Assembly: GCA_949296415.1 (NCBI GenBank)
Contig: CASFQC010000011.1
Location: forward strand, 1-61,501
Length of the DNA: 61,501 bases
Reading direction: 5' to 3'
Source of the DNA: an uncultured Bacteroides sp.
GTDB taxonomy: Bacteria > Bacteroidota > Bacteroidia > Bacteroidales > Bacteroidaceae
In this document: piece after piece, positions 35,803 through 44,029 of the stretch
Position numbering within the stretch: the stretch's first letter is position 1
Layout of the letters: every line of letters starts with the position of its first letter
Position numbers and translations under genes: made by a program
The notes under the pieces: generated by a model
What the model was told of the DNA's origin: nothing
What the model saw: only the letters and a program-made list of their open reading frames with translations
The model's database searches: none

Positions 35803-38235
35803 ATGAAAGTGATGAAATTCGGCGGTTCGTCAGTAGGCACCGCCAACAGCATTTTAAGCGTCAAAAAGATAGTGGAAGCCAATGACGGGCCTGTCATCGT
35901 GGTTGTGTCGGCCTTGGGTGGCATTACGGACAAACTGCTCCATACCTCTCGCTTGGCTGCGGCAGGTGATGAGGCCTATGAGGGAGAATTCCGCGACATT
36001 GTGGCCAGGCATGTGGAGATGACAGAGCAGGTATTCGCGCCTGGTGAGGAACGTAATGCCCTGCTCCGTCAGGTGAACAGTCTGCTGAATGAGCTGAAGG
36101 ACATATTCCAGGGCATATTTCTGATAAGGGACTTGTCGCAGAAGACATCGGATACCATAGTGAGCTATGGCGAACGCCTTTCCTCGCTTATTGCGGCACG
36201 GCTTACCGGGGCACAGTGGTATGATGCGCGCCTTTTCGTCAAGACCGAGCAGAAGCACAACAAGCATGTGCTGGACGTGGAACTGACCAACCGTCTGGTA
36301 CGCGAGACGTTTGCCGGAGCGCCGAGACTGTCACTGGTACCCGGTTTCATTGCTACCGATAAGGTGACCGGATATGTGACCAACCTGGGCAGGGGAGGGT
36401 CGGACTACACCGCCGCTATCATAGCCGCCGCACTTGATGCCGACTCGCTGGAAATCTGGACCGATGTGGACGGATTCATGACGGCCGACCCCAGAGTGAT
36501 ATCGACCGCCTATACCATAAATGAGCTGAGTTATGTGGAAGCGACCGAGCTGTGTAACTTCGGAGCCAAAGTGGTTTATCCGCCTACCATATATCCTGTC
36601 TATCATAAGAACATTCCTATACTGATAAAGAACACTTTCAATCCTCAGGGGCAGGGAACCGTCATCAAGCAGAAGGTGACCAGTCCGGAGAGCAAGGCCA
36701 TCAAGGGCATATCGTCTATCAACGATACCAGCCTTATCACCGTGCAGGGACTGGGCATGGTGGGAGTCATCGGCGTGAACTACCGCATATTCAAGGCGTT
36801 GGCCAAGAACGGCATCAGTGTGTTTCTGGTGTCGCAGGCCTCATCGGAGAACTCCACGTCCATAGGTGTGCGCAATGCCGATGCCGACCTGGCCTGTGCC
36901 GTGTTGAACGAGGAATTCCAGAAGGAGATAGAGATGGGAGAGATATCGCCCATTCAGGCGGAGAAGAATCTGGCCACAGTAGCCATTGTAGGAGAGAATA
37001 TGAAGCATACGCCCGGCATAGCCGGAAAGCTTTTCGGCACATTGGGAAGGAACGGCATCAATGTCATAGCTTGTGCTCAAGGCGCTTCGGAAACCAACAT
37101 ATCTTTTGTGGTGGACAGCAGGTTGCTCCGCAAGTCGCTCAACGTCATACATGACTCATTCTTCCTTTCCGAATATCAGGTGCTGAACCTCTTTATCTGC
37201 GGTATAGGGACTGTGGGCGGAAGCCTCATAGAGCAGATTCACAGTCAGCGGCAGAAGCTGATGCAGGAGAACGGATTGCAGCTCAATGTGGTAGGCATTG
37301 CCGATGCGTCGCATGCCATGTTCCGTCGGCAGGGATTCGACTTGGCCAACTACCGCAGCGAGCTGACACGTACCGGAAAACTAAGTTCCATAAGGACGTT
37401 GCACGATGAGATTATAGGCATGAACATCTTCAATTCCGTGTTTGTGGATTGTACGGCCAGTGCCGATGTGGCCTCGCTTTATAAAGACTTCCTGCAGCAT
37501 AACATTTCGGTAGTGGCGGCCAACAAGATTGCCGCTTCATCGGAATACGACAATTACCGCCTGTTGAAGCAGACTGCCCGGCAGCGTGGGGTGAAATTTC
37601 TCTTCGAGACCAACGTGGGAGCGGGATTGCCTATCATCAACACCATAAACGACCTGATACACAGCGGAGACAAAATCCTGAAGATAGAGGCGGTACTCAG
37701 TGGTACGCTGAACTATATTTTCAATAAGATAAGTGCGGACATCCCCTTCAGCCGCACCATACGCATGGCACAGGAAGAACATTACTCCGAGCCTGACCCT
37801 CGTATAGACCTGAGCGGTAAGGACGTGATACGTAAGTTGGTGATATTGGCCCGAGAAGCCGGATACCGTCTGGAACAGGGGGATGTGGAGAAACATCTTT
37901 TTGTGCCCGATGAGTTCTTTGAAGGCTCATTGGAAGACTTCTGGCAGAAAGTGCCCTCACTTGACGCCGGTTTTGAGGAACGTCGGCAACGCCTGGAGGC
38001 CGGGCACAAGCGCTGGCGCTTTGTGGCCAGACTTGAGGACGGACGTGCTTCGGTAGGACTGCAGGAAGTGGGCATGGAGCATCCTTTCTACAATCTGGAA
38101 GGGAGCAACAACATTATTCTGCTCACCACTGAACGTTATCGTGAATATCCCATGATGATACAGGGATACGGCGCCGGGGCAGCCGTAACGGCCGCAGGCG
38201 TGTTTGCCGATATCATGAGTATTGCCAACGTATAG
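35803..38235 (+). CDS. thrA: Bifunctional aspartokinase / homoserine dehydrogenase
   Basis: The protein has 810 residues, the usual ThrA length. The kinase starts MKVMKFGGSSVGTA; TSDTIVSYGERLSS and the substrate loop RGGSDYTAAIIAAAL follow. Two ACT-type regulatory stretches lie near 310-460 (ITVQGLGMVGVIGV, VAIVGENMKHTPGIAG). The dehydrogenase begins LFICGIGTVGGSLIEQI and carries NVGAGLPIINTINDLI and LSGTLNYIF. It phosphorylates aspartate and reduces aspartate semialdehyde to homoserine, in the cytoplasm. Threonine feedback is expected from the ACT domains. It is 98 bases before apgM and probably one operon. Confidence 0.97.
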   Translation: MKVMKFGGSSVGTANSILSVKKIVEANDGPVIVVVSALGGITDKLLHTSRLAAAGDEAYEGEFRDIVARHVEMTEQVFAPGEERNALLRQVNSLLNELKDIFQGIFLIRDLSQKTSDTIVSYGERLSSLIAARLTGAQWYDARLFVKTEQKHNKHVLDVELTNRLVRETFAGAPRLSLVPGFIATDKVTGYVTNLGRGGSDYTAAIIAAALDADSLEIWTDVDGFMTADPRVISTAYTINELSYVEATELCNFGAKVVYPPTIYPVYHKNIPILIKNTFNPQGQGTVIKQKVTSPESKAIKGISSINDTSLITVQGLGMVGVIGVNYRIFKALAKNGISVFLVSQASSENSTSIGVRNADADLACAVLNEEFQKEIEMGEISPIQAEKNLATVAIVGENMKHTPGIAGKLFGTLGRNGINVIACAQGASETNISFVVDSRLLRKSLNVIHDSFFLSEYQVLNLFICGIGTVGGSLIEQIHSQRQKLMQENGLQLNVVGIADASHAMFRRQGFDLANYRSELTRTGKLSSIRTLHDEIIGMNIFNSVFVDCTASADVASLYKDFLQHNISVVAANKIAASSEYDNYRLLKQTARQRGVKFLFETNVGAGLPIINTINDLIHSGDKILKIEAVLSGTLNYIFNKISADIPFSRTIRMAQEEHYSEPDPRIDLSGKDVIRKLVILAREAGYRLEQGDVEKHLFVPDEFFEGSLEDFWQKVPSLDAGFEERRQRLEAGHKRWRFVARLEDGRASVGLQEVGMEHPFYNLEGSNNIILLTTERYREYPMMIQGYGAGAAVTAAGVFADIMSIANV

Positions 38236-38333
38236 AATGTATTCGGATGGCACAGGCCAATGTACCACGTTGCCAGTGTACATCCATAAGACCGTAAGGA
38301 ATCAATGGAAAAACAAAATACAAGGAGACGCAT

Positions 38334-39548
38334 ATGAAACACATCATTATCCTGGGCGACGGCATGGCAGACTGGTCCGTGCCTTCTTTGGGCGGAAAGA
38401 CGCTGTTGCAAGCTGCCCATACTCCCAATATGGACCGGTTGGCCCGTCTGGGACGTACCGGTCGTCTGATTACCGTACCGCAGGGCTTTCATCCCGGTAG
38501 CGAGGTGGCCAACATGTCAGTACTGGGATACAACCTTCCCCAGGTGTATGAAGGCCGGGGGGTGCTCGAAGCGGCCAGCATGGGGGTGGATCTTGTTCCG
38601 GGTGAGATGGCCATGCGTTGTAATCTGGTATGTCTGGAAGGCGATTTGCTGAAAAATCATTCTGCCGGACATATCACCACTGAGGAAGCCGATGAGCTGG
38701 TACGCTTCTTGCAGGACAAGCTGGGTGACGATAGGGTAAGTTTCCATACCGGTGTGCAATACCGTCACTTGTTGGTGGTGAAGGGGGGTGACAAGCGCAT
38801 AGCCTGCACTCCTCCCCACGATGTCCCCCAAAAGCCTTGGCGTCCGCTTCTGGTAAGGGCGGAAGTGCCCGAAGCCCAGCCTACAGCCGACTTGCTTAAT
38901 GCGCTCATTCTCCGTTCGCAAGAATTGCTCTCCGGACATCCTGTCAACCTTCGGCGTATGTCCCAGGGTAAAGATCCGGCCAACAGCATATGGCCGTGGA
39001 GCCCTGGTTACCGTCCGCAGATGGAGCCTTTCAGCATACGTTTTCCCCAGGTAAGGAGCGGGGCGGTAATTTCTGCTGTAGATCTTATCAATGGCATAGG
39101 CCGTTATGCCGGATTGCGTCGTATCTGTGTGGAAGGCGCTACAGGACTTTATGACACCAACTATGAGGGCAAGACAGCCGCCGCCCTTGAGGCTCTGCGT
39201 TCCGATGATTTTGTCTACCTCCACATAGAAGCCAGTGACGAGGCCGGACATGAGGGGGATGTGGACTTGAAATTGCGTACCATTGAGAATCTGGACCGGC
39301 GTGTCGTAGGCCCCATATTTGAGGCGGTGAGTCAGTGGGACAGTGACCCTGTGGCCATAGCCGTGTTGCCCGACCATCCCACACCTTGCGAGTTGCGCAC
39401 GCATACCGCCGAGCCGGTGCCTTTCCTTATCTGGCATAAGGGCATAGAGCCGGATGAGGTACAGACTTTTGACGAGGTATCTGTCTGTAACGGGATATAC
39501 GGCCTGCTGAAAGACGAGGAATTCATTAAGGCGTTTATGGAAGAGTGA
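38334..39548 (+). CDS. apgM: ApgM-type mutase family; proposed homoserine kinase
   Basis: The protein has 404 residues of the cofactor-independent phosphoglycerate mutase (archaeal type) family. Metal/phosphate motifs are GDGMADW at the start, GSEVANMSVLGY near 53 (phospho-Ser), GIGRYAGLR near 248, and the C-terminal HIEASDEAGHEGD and PDHPTPC blocks. In Bacteroidetes this family often sits between thrA and thrC and has been proposed to act as the missing homoserine kinase; that assignment is from memory and comparative context. Here thrA is directly upstream but thrC does not follow, because a 118-bp MITE-like element and an opposing operon come next. Confidence 0.85.
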   Translation: MKHIIILGDGMADWSVPSLGGKTLLQAAHTPNMDRLARLGRTGRLITVPQGFHPGSEVANMSVLGYNLPQVYEGRGVLEAASMGVDLVPGEMAMRCNLVCLEGDLLKNHSAGHITTEEADELVRFLQDKLGDDRVSFHTGVQYRHLLVVKGGDKRIACTPPHDVPQKPWRPLLVRAEVPEAQPTADLLNALILRSQELLSGHPVNLRRMSQGKDPANSIWPWSPGYRPQMEPFSIRFPQVRSGAVISAVDLINGIGRYAGLRRICVEGATGLYDTNYEGKTAAALEALRSDDFVYLHIEASDEAGHEGDVDLKLRTIENLDRRVVGPIFEAVSQWDSDPVAIAVLPDHPTPCELRTHTAEPVPFLIWHKGIEPDEVQTFDEVSVCNGIYGLLKDEEFIKAFMEE

Positions 39549-39555
39549 GAAGACG

Positions 39556-39673
39556 GCGTGTCATAATTGCAAACTGCTGCGTTATTGTCGGGATTCGGGC
39601 TAAGTCATTTACGAAAGTAAACTCCTGTCGCCCTCACCCTCAATGCCTTGCATTTTATCAATTCTGACACGCC
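39556..39673. mobile_element. MITE-like element with terminal inverted repeats
   Basis: The left end GGCGTGTCATAATTG matches the inverted right end GGCGTGTCAGAATTG at 14 of 15 bases. The 118-bp element encodes nothing, and ends 7 bases after the apgM stop. Size and terminal repeats suggest a non-autonomous transposable element; no transposase is present nearby. Confidence 0.6.
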
Positions 39674-39699
39674 TAAGGGATACAGCCCCTGTCTTATAT

Positions 39700-40575
39700 C
39701 TATTCTTTTTTTAGAACCTGTCTGGAAGGAATATCTGGACAGGCTCTAATCTTGGCTTTCTGTTCCAATGTCAGTGTCAGCCGGGCTTCGTCAGTCTTGG
39801 GTATCCAGCGTATTTCGCGGCTTTCGCCTTTAGCCCATTGGCAGTCGTGCTTATAGCTTCCGGTAAGCCATTCGGTATCTATGTGGAAGGAGTCGGGCGT
39901 GGTCTTCCAGTAGAATACGTTGTCAAGGTCAACGTACAGGTCCTTCACTTCTCCGCTGTTCATGAAGAATGCGGAATTGGTCTCTCTCCCGGCTATGGAG
40001 AGTGAGCCAAACTTGCTTTGCTTTAGTATGCAGTTGCCGTGCGAGCTGAGTGCCAGCGTGTCGCGCCGCAGCCCTTCCAGACGGAGACCGACATCAGACA
40101 GTCCGTTGCGTATGGACTGTGTGCCTGTAGGCAGCCGGAGACACATGGCAGGCAGCTGGATGACTGCTTGCGATGCCTTTCCTTTCATGGCTTGGTCAAG
40201 GCTGTCCGCAGGAAAGCGGAAACATATCTGCAGCACACTGTCAGGGGTCAGTCTGGTGAGGACGTATTTCTTCATTTCGGCTGTCAGCGTGAGTGTGCCG
40301 CTGTCTGCATCAGACTCTGTGATGTTGATAAAACCTTTGAACCTGTGATAGGGCTTGTTCTGGCTCTCTTGCAGCGACCAATGCTCTTCTGCCGGTTCCG
40401 AAGTGAGTTCTATGTGCTTGCAGGCAGGTATGGGCAGTTCGGTTTCCGGACCGCCCGGTGTCTTTACGGGGATTTCCACTCTGAGATTGTTCTGCGAGAT
40501 GTACGCCATGTAGCCGGCGTCTGCCAGCAGTCCTGCCGCCAATATTCCTATTATAATATATGTGGTACGTTTCAT
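39700..40575 (-). CDS. Membrane-anchored protein of unknown function
   Basis: The protein has 291 residues. An N-terminal helix (TYIIIGILAAGLLADAGYMAYI) anchors a beta-rich outer portion; I do not recognise the family. The start overlaps the GntR stop (ATGA at 40572-40575), so it is translationally coupled as the last gene of the four-gene operon. The final about 17 codons (IRACPDIPSRQVL) come from a short repeat-A hairpin at 39713-39747, suggesting that the original stop was lost and the reading frame runs through the repeat. It may sense or respond to envelope state with the ABC transporter; this is inferred from position. Confidence 0.7.
   Translation of the reverse strand: MKRTTYIIIGILAAGLLADAGYMAYISQNNLRVEIPVKTPGGPETELPIPACKHIELTSEPAEEHWSLQESQNKPYHRFKGFINITESDADSGTLTLTAEMKKYVLTRLTPDSVLQICFRFPADSLDQAMKGKASQAVIQLPAMCLRLPTGTQSIRNGLSDVGLRLEGLRRDTLALSSHGNCILKQSKFGSLSIAGRETNSAFFMNSGEVKDLYVDLDNVFYWKTTPDSFHIDTEWLTGSYKHDCQWAKGESREIRWIPKTDEARLTLTLEQKAKIRACPDIPSRQVLKKE
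39713..39747. repeat. Short hairpin member of repeat family A
   Basis: AGAACCTGTCTGGA pairs with TCTGGACAGGCTCT around 7 bases; the ends match the family-A termini. It forms the coding tail of the gene above. Confidence 0.6.
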
Positions 40576-40964
40576 AATGGTTGGTTTTCTTCTTTAGACT
40601 TCTGTTTGTCTATGAACCGGCGGTACATGTCTGCCAGTTCTTCGGGACGGATGCCCAGCATGAGGCAGCGGTTCATGAACCGGTCTGCTTCCTCATTCAC
40701 GAAATGGGCTTTGCGCAGGTTATAGATGAGGCTGTCGGCTCCGTCTGCCACAAAGTAGCCTAAACCGCGCTTGTTGTAAATGATGCCTTGTGCCTGCAGG
40801 TAGTCGTAGGAACGCATTACGGTGTTGGCATTTACCTCTACGGTGGCGGCATACTCGCGTACGGAGGGGATGCGTTCTCCTTCTTTGTAGTGTGCCAGGT
40901 AGATTTCGTCGCACAGACGGTCGGCTATTTGCAGGTAGATGGCTCTGTTTTCTTTGAAATCCAT
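40572..40964 (-). CDS. YtrA-type GntR transcription regulator
   Basis: The protein has 130 residues. An N-terminal winged helix of the GntR family (IYLQIADRLCDEIYLAHYKEGERIPSVREYAATVEVNANTVMRSYDYL, then QGIIYNKRGLGYFVADGA) is followed by a short helical tail of the YtrA type. Such proteins repress the ABC operon in which they are encoded until cell-wall stress or a ligand is sensed. It starts 4 bases after the permease stop and its stop overlaps the next start. Its likely target is the operon promoter near 42667. Confidence 0.9.
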   Translation of the reverse strand: MDFKENRAIYLQIADRLCDEIYLAHYKEGERIPSVREYAATVEVNANTVMRSYDYLQAQGIIYNKRGLGYFVADGADSLIYNLRKAHFVNEEADRFMNRCLMLGIRPEELADMYRRFIDKQKSKEENQPL

Positions 40965-40968
40965 AGGC

Positions 40969-41763
40969 TTACCATCGGTTGATTATTTCTGATTCTTTGA
41001 AGCGGAAGTAGGCCAGTGTCCAGCAGCACAGGGTAATGGCAAAGTTCAGTATGACAATGCCGCTGTTTCTTATTACGCCATGGCCAGTGAAGTGGTTCAC
41101 GGTCTGTATGATGAAAATATGGGCTATGCCGATGGCTACCAGAGCCGCTACCGTCTTTATCAGCGTGTGCTTTGGCCAGACGGTACTGCCCAAGACGAAT
41201 ACCGATTGTATGCAACATATGCCGCTGATGGTCAGTAACCATGGCTTTCCCGTATCCATAAACCTCTGGAAATCGGCCGGTGACAGTGCCGGAATGTCTA
41301 CGTTGTCATAGTACATGTTGCCTACAAGTATCCATGTCCAGTCGGCCAGGCAGAAGGCTATGACATATGCCACGAAGAAACCTATAGTGTAAATTGCCCA
41401 CCTGGCCATGTACTTCTCGAACATGGATGCCGGATACATCAGAAAGGCTGTCCGTCCGGTTTTCCGTTTCATCGGTTCCATGATGCAGGAGGCGCTGATG
41501 CAGCTTAGGGAAGCCAGTCCGATGAAGAAGATGGTCACCATGCTTAGTTGTATTCTGTCAAGGTTGATGCTTGTGATTGTCGTTTGGTTCTCGCTATAGT
41601 AGTTGAACACTCCGTACATAATCATTCCATACCATATCAGCACCAGTGCCAGTATGCCATATGTCATGATGAACCGCAGCAAGAGGGTTTTCGATTGTTC
41701 CGTTATTTCCTTGCGGCACACCCTCACGAACCGCTTTGCGTTGAAGAAATTGTCTGTAGTCAT
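40969..41763 (-). CDS. ABC transporter permease
   Basis: I use 41763 (MTTDNFFNAKRF), which has an AGGAG ribosome site about 9 bases upstream; 264 residues, six predicted membrane helices (for example TIFFIGLASLSCISASCIM and ALVAIGIAHIFIIQTV). The N-terminal RFVRVCRKEITEQSKTLLLRF is typical of ABC-2-like permeases paired with YtrA operons. It lies 21 bases after the ATPase stop. It should export or sense a cell-envelope active compound with the ATPase; the substrate is unknown. Confidence 0.82.
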   Translation of the reverse strand: MTTDNFFNAKRFVRVCRKEITEQSKTLLLRFIMTYGILALVLIWYGMIMYGVFNYYSENQTTITSINLDRIQLSMVTIFFIGLASLSCISASCIMEPMKRKTGRTAFLMYPASMFEKYMARWAIYTIGFFVAYVIAFCLADWTWILVGNMYYDNVDIPALSPADFQRFMDTGKPWLLTISGICCIQSVFVLGSTVWPKHTLIKTVAALVAIGIAHIFIIQTVNHFTGHGVIRNSGIVILNFAITLCCWTLAYFRFKESEIINRW

Positions 41764-41783
41764 AAGTCTGTCTCCTTTCCGTG

Positions 41784-42626
41784 TCAAGATAGGAACGCCT
41801 GCGCCACTTTCTCCGGTGTGGCCAGTGTGGCGCCGAACAGCAGTTCCAGGTTTATTTCGGTCTCTTCTTTGCCGTGGTCATTGGGCAGCATCAGGCTGTT
41901 GCCTTGTACTGACGGCAGGGCATAGATGGCTTTTCCGGCCAGTTCGCGGTCATCGCTCTCCTTGAAGGAGAACTTCCGGCATATGTCGGCAATGGAGCGG
42001 TTGAGCAGTACGCGGCTGTTGTCCATTATCACCACGTGGTCCAGCACGCGGTCAATGTCGCGCACCTGATGGGTAGAGATTACTATAGTCCGGTTTTCAC
42101 TCATACCCGAGGCGATGAGTTTGCGGAACTGGCTTTTGCCTGGAATATCCAGGCCGTTGGTAGGCTCGTCCATTAGCAGCAGCGAGGTGTTGGTGGCCAG
42201 GGCAAAGCTCATGAACACTTTTTTCTTCTGTCCCATAGACAGGGCGCGCAAATCGGCGTCGGTATCCATGCCGAACAGGTGCAGGTAGCCGGTCATGTCT
42301 TCCAGGCTGAAGTGCGGATAGAAAGGGCTGTTCATCTTCACGTACTTTGCCAGCGTAACGGGCGGCAGCTCGAATTCTTCGGGCACCAGATACATGTCGC
42401 TCAAGGTGTCCGGTCTCCGTAGGCGCACGTCCGTGCCTTTGTACATCACTTTGCCTTTCTTGGGGGTCAGCAGCCCGCTCATCAGGTAGAGTAAGGTGGA
42501 TTTTCCGGCTCCGTTCTTTCCCAGAAGCCCGTAGACTCTTCCTTGCCCTAAGGTAAGCGCGAAGTGGCTCAGCACCTCTTTCGCACGGCGTTTGTAGCCG
42601 AATGATACATTTTCTACGTTTAGCAT
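41784..42626 (-). CDS. ABC transporter ATP-binding protein
   Basis: The protein has 280 residues. The Walker A is GLLGKNGAGKSTLLYLMSG near 37, the signature is ALSMGQKKKVFMSFAL near 129 (slightly atypical: S-M-G-Q), Walker B is LLLMDEPTNGLD near 150, and the H-loop is ISTHQVRD near 185. It is the first gene of the operon with permease, GntR regulator and the unknown protein. The -7 box at 42667-42674 drives it. The group fits the YtrB-like envelope-stress transporters. Confidence 0.9.
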   Translation of the reverse strand: MLNVENVSFGYKRRAKEVLSHFALTLGQGRVYGLLGKNGAGKSTLLYLMSGLLTPKKGKVMYKGTDVRLRRPDTLSDMYLVPEEFELPPVTLAKYVKMNSPFYPHFSLEDMTGYLHLFGMDTDADLRALSMGQKKKVFMSFALATNTSLLLMDEPTNGLDIPGKSQFRKLIASGMSENRTIVISTHQVRDIDRVLDHVVIMDNSRVLLNRSIADICRKFSFKESDDRELAGKAIYALPSVQGNSLMLPNDHGKEETEINLELLFGATLATPEKVAQAFLS

Positions 42627-42666
42627 ATCCTTTTCATGTTTAGTGTACTACGTTACTAATACACTG

Positions 42667-42674
42667 CAAATATA
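42667..42674 (-). promoter_or_regulatory. -7 box of the ABC-GntR operon
   Basis: Reads TATATTTG on the minus strand, exact consensus, 40 bases before the ATG at 42626. It is flanked by TAGTAACG-type sequence, a plausible GntR operator area (TAGTGTACTACGTTACTA). Confidence 0.6.
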
Positions 42675-42767
42675 GTATACTTTATAGGAATACGGAAAGG
42701 ACATGTCACGTATTGCTCGGTTATTTATGTTTTTTTAAGGGTATGTCTTCTCTTTTATGCCTTTGGT

Positions 42768-42872
42768 GTGTGTGGGTTCGCACCGTGCTGTGATTGGACA
42801 CACAGCTTCCTGTGGATAGGTCGGCAGCTTGCTGTGATTGGACACACACCGGACTGTGTGTCCAATCACAGG
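42768..42872. repeat. Dispersed mini-hairpin repeat family B, copy 2
   Basis: The copy contains TGTGATTGGACACACA twice (about 42790-42805 and 42833-42848), then a perfect inverted partner TGTGTGTCCAATCACA at 42855-42870, making a 16-bp hairpin with a 6-base loop. It shares the CTTCCTGTGG linker with the other copies. It has no flank like copies 1 and 3. Confidence 0.75.
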
Positions 42873-42964
42873 AAACGTCCTTTTTTCCGCTTCCGCAGGG
42901 CATAGGTGAAAGGAAACTGTATGTGGTTGGAATATAGGATGTTGTGTGGATATGGCACCGTGAT

Positions 42965-43846
42965 TCAGAGTTCCAACAGCTTTTTCTCCCGTTCCAGGTC
43001 GCTTGCGTCCAAACGTGGCGAGGGCACGGTGCAGGTCTTTATGCAGTCTGTCGGCTGACAGGTATAATTATAATAAGGTGTAAGGTCGTCCGTCAGTTCC
43101 TCTTCCGGCACGATGCGGCCTTTCATTTCCAGAAAGTCGTCCATGTCTGTGCTGTCCGACTGTTTCACCAGTACGATGCGTCGTGCTATGGGGTTGCGGT
43201 TGTAGTCCAGGCTGAGGTAGAGTCCTTTGAACATGTGGGGGAAGTCGTACATGGGCAGTTGCAGGTAGATGGTGAACAGGGCAATCTGGGGCATCTCCCT
43301 TTCATTGAACTGCAGGTAGGCTGTCTGGTGGTTGCTGAACAGGCCGATGCCTACGTGAGTGGTGCCGTAAGCGCTCATATGGGTCACCCTGACATAGTCT
43401 TTTTTTTCGGCGGGAGCTATGAGATAAGGTTCTATTTTCAGTGCGTTGGCCGAGGACGACAGGCTGTAGCTGGTATATATGCCGCTGTAGTTGTACACTT
43501 CCTGTGCCGACCGGGGCATTTCCTCGGCCAGCATGTTCAGGAGCGGATTGTCTTTCAGCCCGGTTGCCGGTGTAGGTTCCAGCTTGTACAATGCTTCTTT
43601 CAGTTCCTGCAAGTTGGCTGTCAGCCGTTTTTTCGATACGTTGTTCACTTGCGAAAGGGCATAGTCCAACGCCTCCTCGGCTCCGGTGCCTTTCTTTGTC
43701 TGGCTGATGAAGGTGGGCAGCACGTTGGAGTAGAGTGCGGACAGCACACTGGCCGGCATGTTGGCCATATCGGCCATCTCCTTCATTTTCACTCCGTTGT
43801 TGCGCAGATATTCTATCCGCTTGTATATTTCCAGTAATTCGTCCAT
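42965..43846 (-). CDS. Conserved-looking protein of unknown function
   Basis: The protein has 293 residues, no signal and no membrane helix. I do not recognise a family. The first about 45 residues look like a small helix-turn-helix (LLEIYKRIEYLRNNGVKMKEMADMANMPASVLSALY), where KEMADMANMPASVLSALY would be the recognition part; the rest is mixed, with YNYSGIYTSYSLSSSANALK and a C-terminal coiled-coil-like tail (ASDLEREKKLLEL). A DNA- or protein-binding regulator is a guess from this only. It stands alone on the minus strand, divergent from the phosphonate carrier gene. Confidence 0.7.
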   Translation of the reverse strand: MDELLEIYKRIEYLRNNGVKMKEMADMANMPASVLSALYSNVLPTFISQTKKGTGAEEALDYALSQVNNVSKKRLTANLQELKEALYKLEPTPATGLKDNPLLNMLAEEMPRSAQEVYNYSGIYTSYSLSSSANALKIEPYLIAPAEKKDYVRVTHMSAYGTTHVGIGLFSNHQTAYLQFNEREMPQIALFTIYLQLPMYDFPHMFKGLYLSLDYNRNPIARRIVLVKQSDSTDMDDFLEMKGRIVPEEELTDDLTPYYNYTCQPTDCIKTCTVPSPRLDASDLEREKKLLEL

Positions 43847-44002
43847 TTCTTATGTCGGTTGATTGGTTTTAAGTTGCCAAATGAACGGACAGTTTGTTGC
43901 ATGTTCACTGCATTAATATTTCATTAATATTACATCATATATGTCTGTATTTTTGTCACTTATTATTTATGGATATTCATTTTCGCTCTCACTGTTCCCG
44001 CC

Positions 44003-44010
44003 TACCTTTG
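44003..44010 (+). promoter_or_regulatory. -7 box for the DUF5690 carrier
   Basis: TACCTTTG, exact consensus, 19 bases before the ATG at 44030. Confidence 0.65.
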
Positions 44011-44029
44011 CGGCCGTAATAGTAACAGA

